Shown piece by piece: positions 17,868 through 26,166 of a stretch of DNA of 64,000 bases. Source of the DNA: Devosia ureilytica. GTDB lineage: Bacteria > Pseudomonadota > Alphaproteobacteria > Rhizobiales > Devosiaceae. A program made the position numbers and the translations under genes. The notes beneath the pieces are model-generated. The model saw only the letters and a list, made by a program, of their open reading frames with translations. It ran no database searches and was not told the origin of the DNA. The stretch spans positions 705,652 to 769,651 of the forward strand of contig NZ_JAMZCU010000001.1 in NCBI RefSeq assembly GCF_024273195.1, in the 5' to 3' direction. How positions within the stretch are numbered: position 1 is the first letter of the stretch; the number at the start of each line of letters is the position of its first letter.

Positions 17868-18761
17868 TCAGCCTTTCACTGCGCCGGCGGTGAGCCCGCT
17901 GACGATCTGGCGTTGGAAGAAGAGGACGAGAATGAACAGCGGCACGGTCGCCGAAACCACGGCAGCAACGGCATACATGACGTTTCCGGCCTCCTGCACC
18001 GAGCCGAGGAAGCTAGAAATTTTGGGTACCATGGTCTGGTTGTCGGCGCTGAGCAGCATCGAGGTCGTGGCGAAGTCGTTGTAGGCCAGGAGGAAACTGA
18101 ACAGCCCTGTCGTGACCACGCCGGGCCACATCACCGGGATGATGACCATGCGGAAGGCCTGGAAGCGTGTGCAGCCGTCAACCATCGCGCTCTCGTCGAG
18201 GTCCTTGGGAATGCTGAGGAAAAACGAGTGCAGCATCCATAGGGTGAAGGGCTGGTTGATCGCCACCAGCACGATGATGGAGGTTGGCAGCACGCCCCAG
18301 ATATTGAGCTGGAAGAACGGCAGCAGATAGCCAGACACCAACGTAATGTGCGGCATGGCGCGGAAGACCAGCGCCGCGATCAGGATCCAGAACGCATAGC
18401 GCTGACCCGAGCGCGCCAGGGCGTAGCCGCCCAGCGTCCCCAGCGTCAGCGAAATCACCGTCACCGACACTGTAACAATGGCCGTGTTCATCACCGCCCG
18501 CCAGAATTCACGCGTCACCCAGGCGCCGTAATAGCCGTCGCCTGTGAAGGTGCCGCCGGTCTGTGCCTGCGTATAGGTGCCGAAAATGGCGTTCCACCAG
18601 CTTTCGCGCGAGAAGAAGTCCGGCTCGACCTTGAACGAACCCCACACCGTCCAGAAGAACGGGAAGGCCGCCAGAACCACCCACAAGATGATGAAAAGCG
18701 AGATCAGCAGATTGAGCGGCAAGGGGCGCTTTTGCGTCAGTGTAGCGTAGGACATGGTCAC
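17868..18761 (-). CDS. ABC transporter inner-membrane permease, MalG type
   Basis: 297 residues with six predicted membrane segments, the first being LNLLISLFIILWVVLAAFPFF. The cytoplasmic EAA loop that docks to the ATPase is visible as MVDGCTRFQAFRMVIIPV. The start overlaps the stop of the other permease by 4 bases (ATGA). A soluble insert between the first two membrane segments (residues 45-85, rich in Gly and Trp) is larger than in simple sugar permeases. It forms a heterodimer with the product of 18758-19789. Confidence 0.92.
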   Translation of the reverse strand: MTMSYATLTQKRPLPLNLLISLFIILWVVLAAFPFFWTVWGSFKVEPDFFSRESWWNAIFGTYTQAQTGGTFTGDGYYGAWVTREFWRAVMNTAIVTVSVTVISLTLGTLGGYALARSGQRYAFWILIAALVFRAMPHITLVSGYLLPFFQLNIWGVLPTSIIVLVAINQPFTLWMLHSFFLSIPKDLDESAMVDGCTRFQAFRMVIIPVMWPGVVTTGLFSFLLAYNDFATTSMLLSADNQTMVPKISSFLGSVQEAGNVMYAVAAVVSATVPLFILVLFFQRQIVSGLTAGAVKG

Positions 18762-19789
18762 ACCACCTTGTGGTTGAATTCGCGCCAGGTGCGCACCAGC
18801 ACCGGGCTCAGCAGAATGACGACACCAATGATGGTGATGACGGATGTTGCGCCGGCCGAGCCGAACAATTGCGAGTCCCCGCTCAGGTCATTGAAGATCA
18901 GCCAGCTGAGCGAGGTGGCATTGGATTCGGCCGAGAAGCCGACAATGGGTTCAAAGACACGGAAATTGTCCATCAGCTGAACCAGCGCCACAAAAGTTGC
19001 GAGCGGCGCCAGGTGCGGGATGATGACGTAGCGGATGCGCTCCCAACGGCTGGCGCCGTCGATCATGGCGGACTCCAGCGTATCGCCGGGCACGGTCTGA
19101 AGACCGGCATAGAACACCACGAAGCTGAATGGGGCATTGGTCCAAACGCCGTAGAACAACAGCGACCCCCAGGTCAGCGCCGGCGATTGGCGCAGCGACA
19201 AGGTCGGGTCATCGAAAATGTTCTGGAGTGTGGCCCCGATGATGCCGTTGGACTGGATCATCCAATAAAGAATGAGCGAGCCGATCAGAGGCGTGATGAT
19301 CATCGGCAGCAGCGAGAAAAAGATCACCGGCCCCTTGATCGCCCGGGGGACGGCATTGACCGCCAGGGCAATGGTAAAGCCCAGCACCATGGCCAGCGGC
19401 GTCACCACGAAGCAAAAGACCAGCGTGAAGGAAAGCGCCTTGTAGAAGGGCAGATTGTATATGCGGCTGACGGCATCGCCAAAGCCTGCATTATTGCTCA
19501 GGATCGCGCCGACCTCGGCGACTGCCAGGTGCCCACGATTGAAATAGGTGCCCAGCCCGTTGAACATGCCCATGGGCTGCTCGGCGCGAATTTTGGCCAT
19601 GGCGGCGGTATCAACCCGCACCTCCGTGGTGCATCCGCCGAAGGGCTGGCAGTTTTCCACCTCGACCAGCACGCGCTGGTGTTCGACGTGAAAACTTTGA
19701 ACCACCACCGAAACGATCGGCAGCGCAATGAACAGGACCATCGCGATCAGCGAGGGCAGGATGAAGGCAAAGAATGTCTTGTGTGGCAT
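18758..19789 (-). CDS. ABC transporter inner-membrane permease, MalF type
   Basis: 343 residues. ATG 19789 has GGAGG 6 bases upstream and is preferred to the ATG at 19804. The protein opens with a membrane segment (FFAFILPSLIAMVLFIALP) and then a periplasmic loop of about 80 residues containing NCQPFGGCTTEV, whose two Cys could form a disulfide. The EAA docking loop is AMIDGASRWERIRYVIIPH. A periplasmic loop after the first segment is a MalF feature that helps receive ligand from the binding protein. It follows the binding-protein gene after a 150-base gap with hairpins. Confidence 0.92.
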   Translation of the reverse strand: MPHKTFFAFILPSLIAMVLFIALPIVSVVVQSFHVEHQRVLVEVENCQPFGGCTTEVRVDTAAMAKIRAEQPMGMFNGLGTYFNRGHLAVAEVGAILSNNAGFGDAVSRIYNLPFYKALSFTLVFCFVVTPLAMVLGFTIALAVNAVPRAIKGPVIFFSLLPMIITPLIGSLILYWMIQSNGIIGATLQNIFDDPTLSLRQSPALTWGSLLFYGVWTNAPFSFVVFYAGLQTVPGDTLESAMIDGASRWERIRYVIIPHLAPLATFVALVQLMDNFRVFEPIVGFSAESNATSLSWLIFNDLSGDSQLFGSAGATSVITIIGVVILLSPVLVRTWREFNHKVV

Positions 19790-19868
19790 GCAATGCCTCC
19801 CCATTCGCGGACGTAGTGTATGGGCGTTATATCGCCACGTCGCCCCTTCGCTTGGCCGAGAAGGGTCG

Positions 19869-19930
19869 CGATGAGGGGGCCGAACAAGGCTCCCTCATCG
19901 ACGCTGCGCTATCCTCCCCCTGGAGGGGAG
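19869..19930. repeat. Two intergenic hairpins between binding-protein and permease genes
   Basis: Hairpin A spans 19869-19900: 13-base arms (CGATGAGGGGGCC and GGCTCCCTCATCG) with one mismatch and a 6-base loop. Hairpin B spans 19914-19930, with arms CTCCCC and GGGGAG. They lie just after the binding-protein stop on the minus strand, where importers often carry stabilising or partially terminating stems so that binding protein is made in excess. There is no run of T after either stem, so full termination is unlikely. Confidence 0.6.
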
Positions 19931-19941
19931 AACGAAGAAGG

Positions 19942-21180
19942 CTAGAGGTAGCCGCCTTCCTTGGCAGCAGTGTCATAGGCGGCCTTGACGTCGGCCAGAG
20001 CCTGGGCCGCATCTTCGGTACCAGCCATGTATTCGGCAAGCTCGGAGGACAGGGCTGTGTGCAGCAGGCCCATATAGGGCTGCATCGGATAAGCACGGGC
20101 ACCGCCGGTGGCCGTGGCAATCACGCCGACTGCTGCCGGGCCTGGCTCGTAGCCAGCGACCAGCCAGGTGGCAACGGCCGGATTGGCAGCGACCATTTCG
20201 GGGCTGATGCCATGCACCATGGCCTGGAACGAGGCTGCGGCGTCTTCGTCAGAGACGTTCTTGGCGATGGTGAAACCGTCCCACCACAGCGCAACGGCCG
20301 GGATGGAACCGCCACCGATGGTCGGAGCAGCGGCCAGCACGGTGTTTTCCACCACGCCTTCAGCAGCGCCTTCGCCGTCGAGTGCATTGCCCGCCAGCGA
20401 GCCCCACTCATTCATCATTGCCGTATTGCCGGCCTCATACTCGGCCAGGATGCCATTGGCATCAAAGGTCAGGTAATCGGGGTCCATATATTCGGTCATG
20501 GCGCGCATGATCTCGAGGACCTTCAGGCCATTCTCATTGTCGATGGCAAGCTCGGCCGAGCCGGGCGCGAAGAACTCGGCACCGGTGCCCAGGTAGCTGT
20601 TCACAAACTCTGCCGCCAGGTCCCAGCCGGGCTTGACGGAAGCAGCCAGCGGATAGTCCATCAGGCCGGCATCCTTGATGGCCTTGGCAGCGGCCAGCAT
20701 GTCTTCATAGGACGTCGGAGCGGCGACGCCGGCAGCGTCCAGGATGTCCTTGCGATAGAACAGGTGCTGCGCATTGCCCATGAAGGCGATGGCCATCACC
20801 TTGCCATCGATCTTGATCAGCTGATTGGGCTGCAGATCCTGGCCGTATTTCGCCACAAGGTCATCGAGCGGACGGATGAGGTCGTCGTTCAGCAGCGGCA
20901 CAATGGAGTTGTTGGCAACCACGGCGACGGTATATTCAGCCGGATTGATCGAGAGCGCAGGCACTTGGAGGTTCTTGTGCTCGGCAGTGGCGTTGGCGGT
21001 AACAGTGAGGCCATCGGTGGCGCATTCGCCAGCAGTCGTATTGATAAGGCGAAGGGCCTCGAAATCATTGCTGAGGATGCGGACCGAACCGGCGCCCTCG
21101 ATGCCGCAATCGGCAAAAGCTGCACCTGCTGTAAGGCACAGAACGCCAAGTGAGACAGTAGTCTTCAACATAAGCTTCAT
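19942..21180 (-). CDS. ABC transporter extracellular solute-binding protein
   Basis: 412 residues from ATG 21180, preceded by AGGAG; the frame is open to 21264 but lacks such a site. The signal peptide is clear (MKLMLKTTVSLGVLCLTAGAAFA, cleaved before DCG), and the mature protein starts with a Cys paired by later Cys rather than a lipobox. The size and the NEWGSLAGNALDG and GFTIAKNVSDED segments fit family-1 (MalE-like) binding proteins for carbohydrate-related ligands. It is the first gene of the importer operon, downstream of two operators. The ligand is unknown, and its identity would define the whole regulon. Confidence 0.9.
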   Translation of the reverse strand: MKLMLKTTVSLGVLCLTAGAAFADCGIEGAGSVRILSNDFEALRLINTTAGECATDGLTVTANATAEHKNLQVPALSINPAEYTVAVVANNSIVPLLNDDLIRPLDDLVAKYGQDLQPNQLIKIDGKVMAIAFMGNAQHLFYRKDILDAAGVAAPTSYEDMLAAAKAIKDAGLMDYPLAASVKPGWDLAAEFVNSYLGTGAEFFAPGSAELAIDNENGLKVLEIMRAMTEYMDPDYLTFDANGILAEYEAGNTAMMNEWGSLAGNALDGEGAAEGVVENTVLAAAPTIGGGSIPAVALWWDGFTIAKNVSDEDAAASFQAMVHGISPEMVAANPAVATWLVAGYEPGPAAVGVIATATGGARAYPMQPYMGLLHTALSSELAEYMAGTEDAAQALADVKAAYDTAAKEGGYL

Positions 21181-21329
21181 TTTGTTCTCCTGACGGTGAA
21201 CGGCGCTCACTAAGTCTTGCGCCGACCATCCCCTGTTGTCGTTTGACGCTCCCGCGACGGGCACCGCCCCTTAAAAAGGTGGCGCTACCAGCCATTTTGT
21301 CTTCCGCACGTCACAATTGGTAAGCGGCC

Positions 21330-21345
21330 TTGCATACGAATGCAA
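21330..21345. promoter_or_regulatory. Candidate LacI-family operator 4 (TTGCATACGAATGCAA)
   Basis: 16-bp palindrome with a single central asymmetry, in front of the binding-protein gene. Its centre is 22 bp from the centre of the next site, two helical turns, so two regulator dimers could bind on the same DNA face. Confidence 0.75.
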
Positions 21346-21351
21346 GCACTT

Positions 21352-21367
21352 TTGCATTCGTATGCAA
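21352..21367. promoter_or_regulatory. Candidate LacI-family operator 5 (TTGCATTCGTATGCAA)
   Basis: Second copy of the palindrome upstream of the importer operon, and the reverse complement of operator 4, so the pair forms a larger symmetric element. The importer is the only unit with two sites. The surrounding stretch 21368-21645 shows no gene on either strand. Confidence 0.75.
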
Positions 21368-21645
21368 CAATGGTCTGTGAAGCCCTATTGAACCGGGCCG
21401 GAGCCGCCGGCAGCATAGCATTATTAAGATCAAATCGGGGGCGCGGCGGCGCTTGCGTCTATCCTAGAGGATATGTGCGCCAGCACGCCCAACAGGCCCA
21501 ACGACGCCCCAAAAAGCGCAGCCCCGAGCTGAGGACGCGTTGGCGTGCATCATCGCAATGCTCAAAAATCGCAAGCCAAGGACTCATTTCCGGCACGCGG
21601 CCAGGAAAGCTCAACACGGTCAGCAATTTAGTGGATAAAAACAAG

Positions 21646-21735
21646 TGGCGGAGAGGAAGGGATTCGAACCCTCGAGACAGTTGCCCATCTGCACCCTTAG
21701 CAGGGGTGTGCCTTCGACCACTCGGCCACCTCTCC
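21646..21735 (-). tRNA. tRNA-Ser (anticodon GCT)
   Basis: A 90-nt class II tRNA on the minus strand. The acceptor arms are GGAGAGG (5') and CCTCTCC (3'), followed by discriminator G and an encoded CCA. The anticodon stem-loop reads CCCTGCTAAGGG with GCT in the loop, a long variable arm follows, and the T-loop GGTTCGAATCC is intact. It reads AGC/AGU serine codons. Confidence 0.96.
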
Positions 21736-21935
21736 AGCGGGGTCGGGTCTAGCGGGCGGCTGGAGGGATGGCAAGCGCTTTTTATGGCGGGGGCAACAAG
21801 GACTTGCTGCCTGTGGATGGCGGGGGAACCGCCCTGCCGCAATTTGGTTGGTAAGCCGGACTATTCTTGGCTTAAATCGGCCGGCGGCGGAACACGCTTC
21901 GAGTCGACGGGCGTAGCGGAACTGGCAAGAGGCGG

Positions 21936-22502
21936 ATGCGGATGACGAGGGGAATCGAGCTGAAACGCGTTTGGACTGGCCCCATTGCGGCCCTTGGCCT
22001 ATTGCTCTGCGGCACCGTCGCGGCGCAGGAGGCTCCTGTCGCACCGGCCCCGGTGGAAGGCGTTTGGCGCACCGTGCTGCAATCGGAGATCACCATCAGC
22101 CCTTGCGAGCGTGGCTATTGCGGCCATCTCTCGCGCATTGTGGTGCCCGAGGGCATGCTCAGCGGCGCCGAGGCCGAAGCCGCCGCGGCCATGGAGCCCG
22201 AAGAGTTCTTCGACCATCGTAACAAGGACCCTGCCCTGCGCACCCGTCCCATGCTGGGCCTGCAGATCCTGACGCTGTGGCAAGGCAACCAGCCGCATAT
22301 CTATGACGGTGAAATCTACAACCCCGAGGATGGCAACAGCTATACCGGCTATGTCGAACTGGTCGGACCGGACACGCTGCGCCTCAATGGCTGCGTATTG
22401 TTCAATGTGGTCTGCCGGGGCGAAGACTGGACCCGGGTGCCAGCCGACGAGCTGGAGGCGCGTGCCGCGGCCGAGGCGGACGCCGCCCCGGCCGTCGAGT
22501 AA
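21936..22502 (+). CDS. DUF2147-like exported protein
   Basis: 188 residues. An N-terminal signal peptide (GPIAALGLLLCGTVAAQ) is followed by a small beta-rich domain starting VEGVWRT, with GLQILTLW, GEIYNPEDGNSYTG and LRLNGCVLFNVVCRGEDWTRV. These are the hallmarks of DUF2147 periplasmic proteins, which have a lipocalin-like shape and no established function. Four Cys in the mature part could form disulfides. Two start codons, 21936 and 21942, lie behind AGAGG and cannot be separated. The C-terminus is Ala/Glu-rich. Confidence 0.8.
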   Translation: MRMTRGIELKRVWTGPIAALGLLLCGTVAAQEAPVAPAPVEGVWRTVLQSEITISPCERGYCGHLSRIVVPEGMLSGAEAEAAAAMEPEEFFDHRNKDPALRTRPMLGLQILTLWQGNQPHIYDGEIYNPEDGNSYTGYVELVGPDTLRLNGCVLFNVVCRGEDWTRVPADELEARAAAEADAAPAVE

Positions 22503-22943
22503 TCACGCCCGCATCAGCCGCATCTGTGGTTGGCCATTGCCGCGCAGGGCCGGCGAGACGCCGTGGATATCGACGGTCGACACCACGCGGTGACGCAGCG
22601 CGGCAAACATGAAGGTCGGCGTCACGTTGACCGGCTCGTCGAACTGCACCGTAACGGTGAAGCTGTGCATATTGCCCAGCAATTGCACGCCGATCAGCAG
22701 GCCGGTGAAGGGCTGCTCGAGGTAAAACCCCTTGACGCGCATGCCCACCTGGAAGGGCACGGCAACGCGATCGGGCAAGGCCGCCCGGGCGGTGTTCCAA
22801 TCACGAAAGCCATGGGCGCGGGCAATGTGTTCCAGCGCCTCGCTATGGGTCATGGGCTGGCCGGAACTGGCGCGGGATTCGCGCAGGTGTTTGGCCTCGG
22901 ACTTGAGGGTCTGGGCGGATGGGGTATCAAGTGAATAAGACAT
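22503..22943 (-). CDS. Glyoxalase-related small protein (hypothetical)
   Basis: 146 residues from ATG 22943, preceded by GAGAG. The first 60 residues (AQTLKSEAKHLRESRASSGQPMTHSEALEHIARAHGFRDWN, described here by position 10-50) form the helical segment seen at the ends of glyoxalase-superfamily proteins and in small stand-alone homologues. The rest is a beta-rich region (VGMRVKGFYLEQPFTGLLIGV onward). No catalytic residues can be named. Its stop abuts the DUF2147 stop on the other strand. A possible promoter is TTGACA-17-CATTTA on the minus strand at 23128..23100, read by eye. Confidence 0.6.
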   Translation of the reverse strand: MSYSLDTPSAQTLKSEAKHLRESRASSGQPMTHSEALEHIARAHGFRDWNTARAALPDRVAVPFQVGMRVKGFYLEQPFTGLLIGVQLLGNMHSFTVTVQFDEPVNVTPTFMFAALRHRVVSTVDIHGVSPALRGNGQPQMRLMRA

Positions 22944-23227
22944 GGTTCGGGTCTCTCCAGACATGGAGGCGACAATAAGCATGGGGTCCGCATTGCCATG
23001 ATGCGCCTTGGGAGAAAACAACCGAAGGGATCATAAGAGAGCTGAGCTTCACCAAGGACCTTGCGATCCGCGGACGGCTGGCGTCAGCAACCGAGGGGCT
23101 AAATGCGCCCGGCCCGCGCTGCTGTCAAGATGCCGATCAAAAGGCGTGATGGGGCGATCAGACAATTGCATTGGGCGAGATAGGTATTGGGCGCTAGGAA
23201 CAGACACCTGCGCACCTTGGGGGCACG

Positions 23228-23995
23228 ATGACTGAAATACTCTTGTTCCTGGCCGGGCTTCTCGGCGGTGCACTCAATTCGCTGGCGGGCGGGGGCTCGT
23301 TCATCGTCTTCCCGGCGCTGCTATTTGCCGGCGTGCCGCCAGTTCTGGCCAATGCCTCCAACACTTATGCTGCCCTGCCCGGCTATGTCAGCGGCGCGGC
23401 GGGTTATTGGAAGTCGGTGGCGGGCTACAAGGACAAGCTGATCACCTACGGCCTAGTCGCGGCGCTCTTCGGCTATGTCGGCGCTGAATTGCTCCTGGTG
23501 GTTTCTGACGAACAGTTTGCGCTGGTGGTGCCCTGGCTGATGGGCTTTGCCGTGGCGCTGTTCATCTTCGGCAACAGGATCAACACCATGCTGCGAGCGC
23601 GCAGTGGCGAAAAGCGCGGCATGCAGGCGCTGGGCGCGGTGCTGCTGCTGGCGCTCCTGGCAGCGGTCTGTGTCTATGGCGGGTTCTTCAATGCCGGGCT
23701 GGGCATCTTGTTGCTGGCGTTCCTTGCCATGGCCGGCATGACCGACATCCACGCCATGAACGGGCTAAAACTCTATATCTCGTCCATCGTCGCCGTCGTC
23801 GCCGTGGCGCGTTTTGCGCTCAATGCCTCCATCGACTGGTACCACGGCTCCATCGCGCTAGTCGGCGTGACCATTGGCGGCTATGCCGCGGCGCGGCTCG
23901 CCAGATACATCCCTACCCATTGGATCCGCATCGGCGTGATCGTCTATGGCATCGGCATGACCGGGTACTTCTTCTGGACGGCCTACTTTTCGTAG
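23228..23995 (+). CDS. TauE/SafE-family membrane permease
   Basis: 255 residues with about eight hydrophobic segments in two similar halves. The first opens with LLGGALNSLAGGGSFIVFPALLFAGVPP, and the later NAGLGILLLAFLAMAGMTDIHAMNGLK is the matching repeat; both are typical of the family. Members are proposed exporters of sulfite, sulfoacetate or other small organic anions. Nothing next to it fixes the substrate. It converges on the molybdopterin oxidoreductase with a 13-base coding overlap. No helpful motif is seen in the 284 bases between the glyoxalase-related gene and this start. Confidence 0.88.
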   Translation: MTEILLFLAGLLGGALNSLAGGGSFIVFPALLFAGVPPVLANASNTYAALPGYVSGAAGYWKSVAGYKDKLITYGLVAALFGYVGAELLLVVSDEQFALVVPWLMGFAVALFIFGNRINTMLRARSGEKRGMQALGAVLLLALLAAVCVYGGFFNAGLGILLLAFLAMAGMTDIHAMNGLKLYISSIVAVVAVARFALNASIDWYHGSIALVGVTIGGYAAARLARYIPTHWIRIGVIVYGIGMTGYFFWTAYFS

Positions 23996-26085
23996 TTCGC
24001 CTTTCTGATCCACACCGCCGCATCGTGGAACGGCGCCCCCCCGAAGGGTGGTGACGGGGTTGCGCTGGTCAGCATGTTGATGCCCTGCCCGCCGCGATGC
24101 GCCTTGTTGCGATGCAGACCTTCCGCAATCAGCACGCCGGTCTGCAAGCCGTCGTGGATGCGGGCCGTCAGGTCCACGGAGCCGCGCATGTTGCCCAGGG
24201 TGACATGGTCCCCATCCTCGATCCCCAGACGTGCCGCATCCTCGGGGTGAATGAACACACTCGGTTCCCCCTCACGCCTTATGCTGCCGGGCGTCTGGTT
24301 GAACGAGGAATTGAGGAAGGCGCGGGCCGGGCTGGTGGCGAGCTTGAACGGGTGCACCGCGTCTGCGGCTTCGTTGATCGCCCAGTGATCGGCAAAGCGC
24401 GGCATGTCCGCCGGATCGCAGACCCAGCGATAGCCCTTGCGTTCGGCCACATCGCTCCAATTCGGCGCGAAGCGATAACGGCCATCGGGCCAGCCAAACC
24501 CTTTGGCGAAACGCGCAGCATCGTCGGGCCGCTCGCGGTCGATAAAGCCGGTCTTTTCGACCTCTTCGAGCGGCGGATAGTTGGAGCGAGCAAAGGTGTC
24601 GGCCACAACATCGCGGTCGCTGGCGTGAAAACTCGGATCGTCGCTGCCAAGCCGAAGGGCGATGGCATTGATGACATCGTGGTTGGAGCGGGCCTCGCCC
24701 GGCGCCTCGACGACAGCAGGGCCGTAAAGCACCCGGGTATGGCCGCCGCGGGTGTAATAGTCATTGTGTTCGAGGAACATGGTGGCCGGCAGCACGATAT
24801 CGGCCAGCTCGGCGGTTTCAGTCATGAACTGCTCATGCACCACGAGGAACAGGTCCTCGCGCATCAGCCCCTGGCGCACCAGTTGCTGCTCGGGCGCAAC
24901 GGTGGCCGGGTTGGTGTTTTGCACGATCATGGCGTGCACCGGCCCACCGCCCTGGAGGGCCTTTGCGTCGCCGGTGAGGATGGGGCCGATTTCGGACATG
25001 TCGAGAAGACGCGGCGTGCCCTTTTGCAGGTGCGTGCCTTCGAGGCGCGACTTGTCGAGGCCCCAGGTGCCGGAATTGGAATGGAAGGCGCCGCCGCCGC
25101 GATACTGCCAGGCGCCGGTCATGGCCGGAATGGAGAGCGCGGCGTGAACCGCTGTGGCCCCGTTACGCTGGCGCGAGAACCCATAGCCGAGTCGGAAGAA
25201 GGTTCGTTTGGTTTCGCCCACCAGATGCGCGAAGGCTTCAATTTCGGAGACGGACAGTCCCGTAATTGCGGACGCCCACTCCGGCGTGCGCGTCGCCAGA
25301 TGCGCCTCGAACTCCGCGGAAAAGTCAGTGAACTTTTCCATATAGGCGCGGTCGGCCAAACCGTCGCGCAGCAGCACATGCATGGTGGCCGCGGCGAGCG
25401 CGCCATCCGTACCGGGACGCAGGACCAGCCCCATGTCGGCCTGTTCCATGGTGGCGTTGCGATAGATGTCGATGACCACGACCTTGGCGCCGCGGGTCTT
25501 GCGGGCCTTCATGGCGTGGGTCATCACATTGACCTGGGTGTGAACCGCATTGGTCCCCCAGATGACGACGCAATCGGCCTCGGCCATCTGCTCGGGATTA
25601 ACCCCGCCGAGCAGGCCCGTGCCCGCGATATAGCCGGGCCAGGCAAGGCCCACGCAGATGGTGTCATACTGGTGCGAATAGCCGCGCACGGCGCGCAGGC
25701 GCTCGATCCCGTCGCGCTGCACATGGCCCATCGTGCCGGCATAAAAATAGGGCCAGACGGCCTCGGCGCCGTGGGTCTTCTCGACCTCAAGGAAGCGTGC
25801 TGCGATTTCATCCAGCGCCTCGTCCCAACTGATGGTCTGCCACTGCCCTGCCCCTTTGGGGCCGATGCGGCGCATGGGGTGGGTCAGGCGCTCGGGGTGA
25901 TGGATGCGCTCGGCATAGCGGGCGACTTTCTCGCAGATCACGCCAGCGGTATAGGGATCGTCCTTGGCGCCACGCACGCGGCCGACACTGCCATCGGCCA
26001 GGATGTCGACATCGAGCGCGCAAACCGACGGGCAGTCATGCGGGCAGACAGAGCGGATGGTGCGCTGGGCAATGGGAGCGTTCAT
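23983..26085 (-). CDS. Molybdopterin-dependent oxidoreductase, DMSO-reductase superfamily
   Basis: 700 residues from ATG 26085. The N-terminus carries Cys-x3-Cys-x3-Cys (CPHDCPSVC) with a fourth Cys in GVICEKV, binding a [4Fe-4S] cluster. Molybdopterin-binding stretches follow (VVIWGTNAVHTQVN, QNTNPATVAPEQQ, ELADIVLPATMFLE), with a C-terminal cofactor-binding barrel (FLNSSFNQTP onward). There is no twin-arginine signal, so the enzyme is cytoplasmic. It belongs to the stand-alone branch annotated variously as formate-dehydrogenase- or BisC-like; the substrate cannot be deduced. The membrane protein gene at 26167 lies 81 bases upstream on the same strand. Confidence 0.86.
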   Translation of the reverse strand: MNAPIAQRTIRSVCPHDCPSVCALDVDILADGSVGRVRGAKDDPYTAGVICEKVARYAERIHHPERLTHPMRRIGPKGAGQWQTISWDEALDEIAARFLEVEKTHGAEAVWPYFYAGTMGHVQRDGIERLRAVRGYSHQYDTICVGLAWPGYIAGTGLLGGVNPEQMAEADCVVIWGTNAVHTQVNVMTHAMKARKTRGAKVVVIDIYRNATMEQADMGLVLRPGTDGALAAATMHVLLRDGLADRAYMEKFTDFSAEFEAHLATRTPEWASAITGLSVSEIEAFAHLVGETKRTFFRLGYGFSRQRNGATAVHAALSIPAMTGAWQYRGGGAFHSNSGTWGLDKSRLEGTHLQKGTPRLLDMSEIGPILTGDAKALQGGGPVHAMIVQNTNPATVAPEQQLVRQGLMREDLFLVVHEQFMTETAELADIVLPATMFLEHNDYYTRGGHTRVLYGPAVVEAPGEARSNHDVINAIALRLGSDDPSFHASDRDVVADTFARSNYPPLEEVEKTGFIDRERPDDAARFAKGFGWPDGRYRFAPNWSDVAERKGYRWVCDPADMPRFADHWAINEAADAVHPFKLATSPARAFLNSSFNQTPGSIRREGEPSVFIHPEDAARLGIEDGDHVTLGNMRGSVDLTARIHDGLQTGVLIAEGLHRNKAHRGGQGINMLTSATPSPPFGGAPFHDAAVWIRKANYEK

Positions 26086-26166
26086 GGCAGCAAGGGTAGT
26101 CCCGCGCCCGGCCCGCGACAATCGCATTGTGGTGATGGGGTCGATCAGGGGTGGTGATGAACGACC

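Noticed and set aside
18770-19816. 348-codon plus-strand frame opposite the MalF-type permease
   Set aside because: It is a shadow of the permease gene with an implausible composition rich in Gln, Arg, His and Asp.
21368-21645. Small open frames on either strand between the importer promoter and tRNA-Ser
   Set aside because: They overlap the tRNA or the operators, have no ribosome binding site and show no family features.
22944-23227. Possible riboswitch or small RNA upstream of the TauE/SafE gene
   Set aside because: I could not fold a recognisable aptamer by eye, and there is no terminator hairpin; only a weak promoter-like pair on the minus strand remains.
23228-26085. TauE/SafE permease and molybdoenzyme as proof of sulfonate degradation by the HisD-type regulon
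   Set aside because: TauE/SafE proteins are found in many contexts, no desulfonating lyase is in the window and no LacI operator precedes these genes, so the link is only a hypothesis.
24097-26157. 686-codon open frame on the plus strand
   Set aside because: It is antisense to the molybdopterin oxidoreductase, is rich in Gly, Ala, His and Arg as expected of a shadow frame in GC-rich DNA, and shows no recognisable domain.
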